From the NCBI GenBank assembly GCA_002508425.1, contig DAKU01000050.1:6176-14579 (forward strand): 8,404 nucleotides of DNA, in the 5' to 3' direction. This document shows, piece after piece, positions 1-5,165 of this stretch; the stretch's first letter is position 1, and the number at the start of each line of letters is the position of its first letter. Both the position numbers and the translations under genes were made by a program. Below the pieces are notes generated by a model. It saw nothing but the letters and a program-made list of their open reading frames with translations. It searched no databases and had not been told where the DNA came from. This DNA comes from Methanosarcinaceae archaeon UBA470 (lineage in GTDB: Archaea; Halobacteriota; Methanosarcinia; Methanosarcinales; Methanosarcinaceae).

Positions 1-828
1 TTAGAATTCCATAAATTTTCCAACAGGCTCAGAGTACACGGTGTCATAGAACACGGGATGGATATTGGTTCTCATCATACTTTCAATATAGAAGAAGGCA
101 CTGAGCTATCCATCGTTAAAGTTTGGAAGAATGATCAGCTTGAAAGAATAGATGAAGCTGAAATAGCTTCTAAGCGGCCATCTGTTATTATTGTTGCAAT
201 AGAGGAAGGAGATGCGGATATCGGTCTTGTCAAGCATTATGGTATCGAGATTTATTCTCACATAAATCAATCTGCAGGTAAAGCTGAAGGTAATCTGAGG
301 AACGTTTTTTTTCAGGAGATACTCGACCAACTGCTACATGCTATTTCCGGTTCAGAATCAATTGTGCTTGCTGGGCCCGGTTTTACGAAAGAGGATTTTC
401 TAAAATATGCTCAGCAAAAAGAACCTGAAATGGCATCAAAGATTGTATTTGAAGACACGGCATCTATTGGCATGTCTGGTTTTCAGGAAGTGTTACGAAG
501 AGGTGCAGTTGACCGGATCATGGAGCAATCCAGAATAGCACGCGAGTCTAAACTAATGGAAGATCTCTTAAAAGAGATAGCGGTGGATGGCAAAGTGGCC
601 TATGGTATGTCTGAAGTAAAAATGGCTCTGGATTATGGTGCAATAGATGTGCTTCTGATTTGCGATGAGTTGCTCAGGGAAGAGCGAGAAAAAGGGGAAA
701 TAGATTCTTTTTTGCAGGAAGTGGAGCATTCTCAGGGAAATATAGTAGTGTTCAGTACAGTTTTTGAACCAGGGCAGAAATTGCTAGCTCTTGGAGGCAT
801 TGCAGCTCTCTTGAGATTCAGGATATAA
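1..828 (+). CDS. pelA: mRNA surveillance protein pelota (Dom34), 3' part, start outside window
   Basis: Pelota binds the empty A site of stalled ribosomes and, with an aEF1A/ABCE1-type GTPase partner, splits them (family knowledge). The frame is open from base 1, giving 275 visible residues of a protein usually near 350, so only the N-terminal Lsm-like domain is mostly missing. Visible residues 1-43 are the end of that domain (RLRVHGVIEHG and then GSHHTFNIEEGTELSI), which is highly characteristic of archaeal pelota. Residues ~55-190 form the central eRF1 domain 2-like part, without a GGQ motif, as expected for pelota rather than aRF1. The last ~85 residues (KVAYGMSEVKMALDYGAIDVL) are the eRF1 domain 3-like fold. 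The first in-frame ATG in the window, at 58, is internal and not the true start. The gene ends with TAA and is followed by a long non-coding region, so it looks like the last gene of its unit. Confidence 0.95.
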   Translation, partial: LEFHKFSNRLRVHGVIEHGMDIGSHHTFNIEEGTELSIVKVWKNDQLERIDEAEIASKRPSVIIVAIEEGDADIGLVKHYGIEIYSHINQSAGKAEGNLRNVFFQEILDQLLHAISGSESIVLAGPGFTKEDFLKYAQQKEPEMASKIVFEDTASIGMSGFQEVLRRGAVDRIMEQSRIARESKLMEDLLKEIAVDGKVAYGMSEVKMALDYGAIDVLLICDELLREEREKGEIDSFLQEVEHSQGNIVVFSTVFEPGQKLLALGGIAALLRFRI

Positions 829-909
829 TCTGGAACATAACTTACCTTAGGTATCTTCTTGTAAAAGGCAACTACAATCTTTTCCATTCTATTTAAAAAT
901 GTCGGGATA

Positions 910-939
910 AGAAGCCCCTGCTTCTATTATATATTTTAA
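910..939 (+). terminator. hairpin plus AT-rich tract after pelota
   Basis: AGAAGC (910-915) pairs with GCTTCT (920-925) around a CCCT loop, followed by an AT-rich stretch ending in TTTT. It lies ~80 bp after the pelota stop and could form a weak terminator or mRNA 3' end. The stem is only 6 bp and the T-run is interrupted, and there are further T-runs at 970-984, so the actual end of transcription could be there. The hairpin also resembles the right-end hairpin of IS200/IS605 elements, from memory only. Confidence 0.3.
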
Positions 940-1110
940 ACACAATTTTTAATTATGTTACTGGCCGATTTTTAATCGTTTTTAATGATATAAGCACACT
1001 AGATGTCGTTTATTTGTCAATCCGCCTTGCTTCTATCCTGGAATACAGTATAAAGCCCAATATCGGTTACATCTATTGCACTTTCCTTTCTGATTTTCCA
1101 CCGCGCTTGA

Positions 1111-1131
1111 AAGAAACAAAACACATATATA
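1111..1131 (+). promoter_or_regulatory. candidate promoter (BRE + TATA) of the acetate transporter
   Basis: A purine/A-rich BRE-like block (AGAAACAAAAC, from 1112) directly precedes the TATA-like CATATATA at 1124-1131. This is the best BRE/TATA pair in the gap. A start ~25 bp downstream of the box would fall near 1150-1155 and give a leader of roughly 165 nt. Competing TATA-like boxes are TTTAAATTTA at 1202-1211 (leader ~85 nt) and TATATAATAT at 1291-1300, which is too close to the ATG unless the transcript is nearly leaderless. Confidence 0.4.
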
Positions 1132-1155
1132 CTGCTATTAGAAAGTGTCTTGTGT

Positions 1156-1163
1156 AGGAGGTG
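1156..1163 (+). promoter_or_regulatory. orphan perfect Shine-Dalgarno AGGAGGTG
   Basis: Eight bases match the complement of the 16S 3' end perfectly, yet no gene follows at normal spacing. GTG at 1161 and TTG at 1165 open frames of 3 and 5 codons. TTG at 1175-1177, 11 nt away, opens a 15-codon frame ending with TAA at 1220-1222. It sits just after the predicted transcription start of the transporter leader, so it may serve a tiny leader peptide or act as a regulatory ribosome docking site; it may also be chance. Confidence 0.35.
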
Positions 1164-1255
1164 TTTGGCTAAGTTTGGATAGCTTACAGTGTACGTGTAA
1201 CTTTAAATTTATCATTATGTAACCCGTTTATTTTTAAGGGTGGTATAACTATAAC

Positions 1256-1281
1256 TTTACAGTAAAACAATCTGTGATTGT
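1256..1281. promoter_or_regulatory. two adjacent inverted repeats upstream of the acetate transporter
   Basis: TTTAC-A-GTAAA (1256-1266) is a perfect 11-bp palindrome. It abuts ACAATC-TGT-GATTGT (1267-1281), a perfect repeat with 6-bp arms. A third, overlapping pair GATT/AATC spans 1276-1288. They lie between the candidate promoter and the ATG, right before the TATATAATAT box. They could be operator half-sites, or small stems in the leader RNA. AT-rich DNA yields short palindromes by chance, so function is inferred from clustering only. Confidence 0.35.
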
Positions 1282-1317
1282 ATTAATCATTATATAATAT
1301 TTGGGAAGTGACAAACT

Positions 1318-1908
1318 ATGGAAGGAGAAATTACAATTAAAGATACAACTGCAGGAAGCCCAGCAGCAGTAGGGTTCTACGGTCTTGGGTTTGCAGCTAC
1401 GTTTGCAGGACTTTTAAACATGGGAATGTTGGGAGGCGATGACACTAGCTCACCTGCGTTGATGGTACTTGCAATGGCAATTATGCTTGGTGGCTTTGCA
1501 GAAGTAATTGCAGGTCTGCAATTATGGAAGAAAGGTGACATTTTTGGTGCAACAGCATTCACAATATTCGGTTTCTGGTGGTTCGGCTTTGCATTCATAA
1601 ACCTAGCTCCAGCAGGACTTTTCAACATAACAATACTTGGTCCAAGTAACGCATCTATGGCATTTTTCACGCTTGTATGGGGTATCATAGCAACTTTGCT
1701 CACACTTGGTACACTAAAGATTGGTTTAAAGATGCTAACCGTGGTCTTTGTAGTGCTTGACCTCACGTTCTTCAGCCTTGCAGCTGTATTCTTCGGAATG
1801 AATATACTGCCAATCGCTGGAGCAATAACCCTGATTACAGGTATCGCAGCACTCTACCTTGCAACTGCATTGGTCTTGAATGGAGTTGGAATGAAACTGC
1901 CAATGTAA
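1318..1908 (+). CDS. acetate uptake transporter, GPR1/FUN34/YaaH (SatP) family
   Basis: A 196-residue inner-membrane protein with six predicted helices at about residues 15-36, 47-70, 76-98, 113-131, 138-160 and 165-190, the size and topology of the family. Just before helix 1, SPAAVGFYGLGF (14-25) corresponds to the family signature NPAPLGL, with Ser in place of Asn and Val-Gly-Phe in place of Leu-Gly-Leu. Members carry acetate, and some succinate, with protons or as channel-like hexamers. Here it would bring in acetate, either as methanogenic substrate or, in a methylotroph, as carbon source for acetyl-CoA; the sequence cannot decide. The start is ATG with GGGAAGTG at 1303-1310, 7 nt upstream. 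It appears monocistronic: a long leader before it and a strong terminator after it. Codon use is regular and GCA/CTT-rich, suggesting good expression. The family call is firm, the exact substrate less so. Confidence 0.87.
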   Translation: MEGEITIKDTTAGSPAAVGFYGLGFAATFAGLLNMGMLGGDDTSSPALMVLAMAIMLGGFAEVIAGLQLWKKGDIFGATAFTIFGFWWFGFAFINLAPAGLFNITILGPSNASMAFFTLVWGIIATLLTLGTLKIGLKMLTVVFVVLDLTFFSLAAVFFGMNILPIAGAITLITGIAALYLATALVLNGVGMKLPM

Positions 1909-1927
1909 AACAGGAATTGTAAAATAT

Positions 1928-1959
1928 GACCGGGTTTAACCGGTCCATTCTCTTTTTTT
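1928..1959 (+). terminator. hairpin and T7 run after the acetate transporter
   Basis: GACCGG (1928-1933) and CCGGTC (1940-1945) form a perfect 6-bp GC-rich stem with loop GTTTAA, followed by TTCTC and seven T (1953-1959). It starts 19 nt after the transporter stop. Read on the minus strand, the A-run after 1959 gives a T-run directly behind the stop of the converging c-di-AMP synthase gene, so the 60-bp gap probably ends both transcripts. Confidence 0.75.
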
Positions 1960-1968
1960 AAAAAATAA

Positions 1969-2904
1969 TTATGCTGGGATGCATCTTTGCGGGTTGTCGA
2001 TGCAGATTATGTCTTTTCCATCTTTATATATCCTGACAACGCCACCAGATTCTGATACAATGAAAGCTACTGCGACAGTATCTCTTGTGATAGCTGCTGC
2101 GGATACATGTCTTCCTCCGAGGCCTTTGTCAATGTTGATATCTCTGGCATCCACATCCAGATATCTACCTGCGGCATGTATCTTTCCCTGCTCTGAAATT
2201 ATGAATACACCATCCAGTTGTGCAAGTTCCTTCACTGATTCCCAGTTATGTTCTTCAAGAATGTTGCTGTCTTCCGGGGTTTGCCCCAGGTACGGGTTAA
2301 TGATCAGTGGATGAGATCTATGCATAACTTCCTCCACATCGCCTACAATGAATGCGGTACCTACTTTTTTACCTTCACGACCTTTTGTAGCAACGTCAAA
2401 GCAAATGTTCATTACAGCACGTACAACTTCTGAAGATATGCGTTCTTCACATTCCCGGATCTTTTTTACCATTTCATTTTCTTTGAGGTTATGGACCACT
2501 ACTGCACAAGAATCTATGCTGCCGACAATCCCTACCACAGTTCCTTCGGATATGTTACCTAGGAGGTGTCCAATAGCTGCTATACTTTCTAGATTCTCTA
2601 GTTTGTTGTATGATTGATTAATCACACTATCTGTGAAAGTTCTTGTTTCTTTTCCCAGATTCGAGAATATAAGGTGATCTATGAGTCCTTTCTGGTCGCC
2701 AAAAGCATGGTAGATAGGGACGGTTGTTTTGATATCATCAAAACATATATCGCCAGATATAATTATAGCCGAAGATCCAAGTTCCTCTGCAAGTTTCACG
2801 GCAGTTTCAATGATAATTATATTTTTTCCCATGCATTCTTCTCTCTTTTCCGTGGCCTCCGATTCACGACAATGATGTCCCGCGATTATTCCTTTTTGAT
2901 CCAT
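1969..2904 (-). CDS. dacZ: diadenylate cyclase (c-di-AMP synthase), archaeal DacZ type
   Basis: It makes the second messenger c-di-AMP from two ATP. The 311 residues comprise an N-terminal alpha/beta domain (~25-150) of the kind found in archaeal DacZ, and a C-terminal DAC domain (~155-300). The DAC core is visible: REGKKVGTAFIVGD (176-189), DG at 231-232 (the DGA motif, here DGV), and GLGGRHVSAAA (261-271), which is the RHR motif with Val for the second Arg, followed by VAVAFIVSESGGVVRIYKDG (277-296). In haloarchaea the enzyme affects osmotic balance and is essential (family knowledge). It lacks the DNA-binding HhH part of bacterial DisA. Start: ATG at 2904 has GAGGGG 5 nt upstream, but the TATA box lies so close that its transcript would start almost on this ATG. 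Met25 (2832-2830), where DacZ-like sequence begins, is a serious alternative giving 287 residues. Single gene, converging with the transporter. Confidence 0.88.
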   Translation of the reverse strand: MDQKGIIAGHHCRESEATEKREECMGKNIIIIETAVKLAEELGSSAIIISGDICFDDIKTTVPIYHAFGDQKGLIDHLIFSNLGKETRTFTDSVINQSYNKLENLESIAAIGHLLGNISEGTVVGIVGSIDSCAVVVHNLKENEMVKKIRECEERISSEVVRAVMNICFDVATKGREGKKVGTAFIVGDVEEVMHRSHPLIINPYLGQTPEDSNILEEHNWESVKELAQLDGVFIISEQGKIHAAGRYLDVDARDINIDKGLGGRHVSAAAITRDTVAVAFIVSESGGVVRIYKDGKDIICIDNPQRCIPA

Positions 2905-2925
2905 TTTGTCCCCTCAATACGCATT

Positions 2926-2935
2926 ATTATATAAA
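2926..2935 (-). promoter_or_regulatory. TATA box of the c-di-AMP synthase gene
   Basis: Read on the minus strand this is TTTATATAAT, close to the archaeal TATA consensus. Its centre is ~26 bp before the ATG at 2904, so transcription would start at or within a few bases of that codon. Either the mRNA is leaderless, or translation starts at Met25 behind a ~70-nt leader. Confidence 0.55.
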
Positions 2936-3020
2936 CACCTTATGTCTATTAAAGGTACCTCTATATGCCTACAGCGTCAGTATTTTATGTTCAAAAAACC
3001 ACTTCTATAAAGGTGTTTTT

Positions 3021-3566
3021 GTGATCAGGGCATTCATAGCGATTGATCTTCCTGCAGAATTTCGTGCAAAGATCTCTGAGGTCCAGTCAAAGCTTTATTT
3101 TCAAGGATTAAGGCTAGTGAATCCAGAGCTGGTGCATATTACTCTCAAATTTTTAGGAGATGTGGGCGCGCCACAACTTTCTGAGATTAATAATGCACTT
3201 GATAAACTTAATTGTTCTTCTTTTGATTCACATGTTTGCGGAGTTAATGTTTTTCCCGGTATGAATAGTCCCAGAATAGTATGGGTGGGAGGTAATGGCG
3301 ATTATTCTTGTCTTCATAAGCAAGTAGAATCATTAATGTCTGAAATTGGTTTTAAAAAAGAGTCTCGTAAGTTCACGTCTCATGCGACTATTGCCAGAGT
3401 TAAACATTTGTCATCTCCCAACAGCAAAGAACTTATCTCAGCAATAGGATCCCTCAGGGATTTTGATGTAGGTTCAATGCATGTGGATACAGTCAAACTT
3501 AAAAAAAGCACTCTAACTCCACAGGGTCCCATTTACGAGACCCTGCATGAAGTTAAATTGTCTTGA
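3021..3566 (+). CDS. thpR: RNA 2',3'-cyclic phosphodiesterase (LigT/ThpR, 2H family)
   Basis: It hydrolyses 2',3'-cyclic phosphates on RNA ends to 2'-phosphates; some homologues ligate tRNA half-molecules in vitro. The 181 residues match the usual length. Both catalytic motifs of the 2H superfamily are present and spaced normally: H39-I-T41 in LVHITLKFLGDV, and H121-A-T123 in SHATIARVK. The N-terminus RAFIAIDLP is typical for the family. The start is GTG at 3021, supported by AGGTG at 3011-3015 with 5-nt spacing. A TATA-like TATTTTAT at 2981-2988 would place the transcript start near 3010. In many archaea this gene sits beside the CCA-adding enzyme gene; here it stands alone, back to back with dacZ and with its stop only 17 bp from that of apbE. 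Nothing suggests a missing or altered catalytic residue. Confidence 0.93.
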   Translation: MIRAFIAIDLPAEFRAKISEVQSKLYFQGLRLVNPELVHITLKFLGDVGAPQLSEINNALDKLNCSSFDSHVCGVNVFPGMNSPRIVWVGGNGDYSCLHKQVESLMSEIGFKKESRKFTSHATIARVKHLSSPNSKELISAIGSLRDFDVGSMHVDTVKLKKSTLTPQGPIYETLHEVKLS

Positions 3567-3583
3567 AGTTATATAGGGTGGTT

Positions 3584-4615
3584 TTAATTATTAGTCGAAT
3601 TAATTTCGTACTTATGGAACCCGCTGGACTTTACTATCCTTTTATCATTTGTTATTAATAGACATTCAACACCATCGAGTTTCTCGATCATCTCGAGGCC
3701 ATCCTTCTCTCCCAATACGAATACGGAAGTTGACAAAGCATCAGAATCTATTCCAACAGGAGCGATAACTGTAGCACTGATTAGGTTCTGGGACAGATAT
3801 CCTGTACGGGGATCCGCAATGTGTGAGACCTTTGCTTCCTCACTGAAATATCTTTCATAATTGCCGCTAGTAGCTATAGCCATATCACTGATTTGTACAA
3901 CGGTTATTACCTGTTCAGTGATGTTCGGATTCCTCAGTCCTACTTTCCAGCCAGTTCCATCGGGTTTATGTCCAATGTATAGCCCATTGCCTCCCGCATC
4001 AACAAAACCGGAGTCAATTCCATCATTACGAAGTGATTCGATGGCCATATCAAGAGCATATCCTTTCGCTATTCCACCCAGAGTTATTTGCATCCCTTTT
4101 TGAATAAATATATCATTTCCTATGATTGTTATATTGCTGGCGTTTACAAACCTGAGTGTTTCGTTCAATTCCTCTTGAGTAGGCGGTTGATGTGTTCCCC
4201 CCGCTGAGAATTTACTTTTCCAAATATCAAGTAGAGGCAGGATTGTAATGTCAAAAGCGCCATCGGTAACATGCTGATAATATATAGACTTATTGATTAC
4301 ATACGTTAGGTTATTGCTCGCATTCAAAAGTTCAGAATTTTTGTTAAGTCTGCCCAATTCGCTTGTGTTATCGTAGTAGTCCATGCTAGAGTCAACATAT
4401 TCGACTTTTTCGAAAGCGTTAGCAATAGCCATCATTGCATGTGTACTGTTTGTGTCAACAACTTGAATAGTCACTATAGTATCCATTATGGTCCGACTTT
4501 CATTGTATGTCTGTTGTATAGTTTCCGGGCTCGCTACATCTTTGTCAATACAATTTATCACGAATGATACTGATAAAATCGTTATCAGTATAAGGGTAAC
4601 CATTTTATACTCCAT
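3584..4615 (-). CDS. apbE: FAD:protein FMN transferase ApbE, membrane-anchored
   Basis: It transfers FMN from FAD to a Thr/Ser of exported flavoproteins, notably RnfG and RnfD. The 343 residues have a hydrophobic N-terminal segment (~5-21) followed by Cys22 in VINC. That is a poor lipobox (Asn before Cys), so an uncleaved anchor is as likely as a lipoprotein; either way the enzyme faces outside. ApbE motifs occur in order: MDTIVTI (44-50), SELGRLN (85-91), TDGAFDITILPLLDIW (117-132), LGGIAKGYALD (179-189), DAGGNGLYIG (206-215), AIATSGNYERYF (246-257), SHIADPRTG (264-272) and SDALSTSVFVLG (291-302), where the Asp and Thr/Ser that bind Mg2+ are expected. It is divergent from the rnf operon, which fits maturation of the Rnf flavin subunits. 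Start: ATG at 4615 has no Shine-Dalgarno and would need to be leaderless; ATG at 4603 has GGAG with 6-nt spacing and gives 339 residues. Confidence 0.93.
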   Translation of the reverse strand: MEYKMVTLILITILSVSFVINCIDKDVASPETIQQTYNESRTIMDTIVTIQVVDTNSTHAMMAIANAFEKVEYVDSSMDYYDNTSELGRLNKNSELLNASNNLTYVINKSIYYQHVTDGAFDITILPLLDIWKSKFSAGGTHQPPTQEELNETLRFVNASNITIIGNDIFIQKGMQITLGGIAKGYALDMAIESLRNDGIDSGFVDAGGNGLYIGHKPDGTGWKVGLRNPNITEQVITVVQISDMAIATSGNYERYFSEEAKVSHIADPRTGYLSQNLISATVIAPVGIDSDALSTSVFVLGEKDGLEMIEKLDGVECLLITNDKRIVKSSGFHKYEINSTNN

Positions 4616-4725
4616 GGTTTATGCAATGACATAAACAATCTTAAACTTAATTCAAATGGTCCCAATTATCATGTTTTATCATGTAAGTTCTTTTATGGCC
4701 ATCTTTAATTAAAGGAAGTGTAATA
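4616..4725. promoter_or_regulatory. divergent promoter region between apbE and the rnf operon
   Basis: These 110 bp must hold promoters in both directions. For apbE, AAGTTTAAGA on the minus strand (about 4639-4648) would start a transcript close to the ATG at 4615. For the operon, TTTTATCA (~4674-4681) or TTTTATGG (~4691-4698) are possible TATA boxes. A direct repeat of TTATCATGT occurs at 4666-4674 and 4676-4684, exactly 10 bp apart, overlapping the first candidate box. TTTAATTAAA (4704-4713) is a palindrome just before the Shine-Dalgarno. Shared control of apbE and rnf is plausible but not shown. Confidence 0.5.
4666..4684 (+). repeat. direct repeat TTATCATGT, period 10 bp
   Basis: Two identical 9-mers begin at 4666 and 4676, one helical turn apart, ~50 bp before the first operon start codon. 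Such spacing suits a dimeric or cooperatively binding regulator. No such regulator gene is in the window. Confidence 0.6.
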
Positions 4726-5154
4726 GTGATAAATTACAGTGGAGATTTGTCTGCGGGCTTGCATTCCAGTAAGGACAAATATCTTGTGGTGGCGATCCAT
4801 CAGATAATGGAAGAGTGTGGATGGAGGGGAATTGAAAAGCAATTTGCTGATATGAAACAACATATCATTTATGTGAAATCTAATTCTCCTCTCGAAAAGA
4901 TAGAAATCAAATTCAATTTACTCGGTAATCATTTAGATGTTGATTTTGTCGGGATAACTCCTAAAAAAGGACTTCTTGACAAGGTTTTTGATTTTAATGT
5001 ACGGGTTGTACGCAAGACATTCGAGATCGATAAATACGTTACTAACGACTTCAAGATCACAAATGAACAGAATTTGAGGAACACTATTATGGTTGTTATA
5101 AAAGAGCTTGAAGATATTGCTACCAAAAAGCCCGAGAATGTATCAGAAAAGTGA
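4726..5154 (+). CDS. uncharacterised 142-residue protein, first gene of the rnf operon
   Basis: I do not recognise this family. The start is GTG at 4726 with GGAAGTG at 4714-4720, 5 nt upstream, and the frame ends 11 nt before the cytochrome ATG, so it is surely co-transcribed with mmcA and rnf. The protein has no signal peptide, no membrane helix, no heme motif and only one Cys (Cys31), so it should be cytosolic. The predicted pattern is alpha/beta: a helix at ~16-45 (KYLVVAIHQIMEECGW), strands at ~46-52, 57-65 and 69-77 (HLDVDFVGITP), a basic patch KKGLLDK (80-86) and VRVVRKTFEID (92-102), and a C-terminal helix (115-133) with a charged tail. The alternating short strands could form a small sheet like that of a lipid- or ligand-binding domain, which is a guess. 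Its position suggests a role in assembly, regulation or heme/flavin delivery for Rnf. Confidence 0.8.
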   Translation: MINYSGDLSAGLHSSKDKYLVVAIHQIMEECGWRGIEKQFADMKQHIIYVKSNSPLEKIEIKFNLLGNHLDVDFVGITPKKGLLDKVFDFNVRVVRKTFEIDKYVTNDFKITNEQNLRNTIMVVIKELEDIATKKPENVSEK

Positions 5155-5165
5155 GTGTGATTATT

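Larger units (their letters stand above)
829..1317. other. 489-bp intergenic region: pelota 3' end and transporter promoter/leader
   Basis: No intact gene is visible on either strand. From left to right it holds an 11-bp perfect palindrome TACCTTAGGTA (843-853) just after pelota; a hairpin at 910-925 followed by AT-rich sequence; T-runs at 970-984 suitable for archaeal termination; fragments of reading frame on the minus strand at about 1000-1125; and from ~1110 onward what looks like the promoter and long leader of the acetate transporter. The gap is long compared with the other gaps in the window, which are about 0 to 120 bp. Confidence 0.8.

Noticed and set aside
829..1317. tRNA, snoRNA-like or CRISPR content in the long gap
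   Set aside because: No cloverleaf, no C/D box pair with guide layout, and no regularly spaced repeats could be found by eye.
1377..1766. 129-codon open frame on the minus strand inside the acetate transporter
   Set aside because: It mirrors the transporter codons, is Pro/Ser/Lys-rich without domain features, and has no start signals; the plus-strand protein is clearly real.
2614..2934. 106-codon plus-strand frame over the start of dacZ
   Set aside because: Antisense shadow of dacZ with no protein-like features beyond mirrored composition.
5151..5165. GTG at 5151 as cytochrome start
   Set aside because: It overlaps the preceding stop codon and would put MSVII before the signal peptide; ATG at 5166 gives a standard signal peptide.
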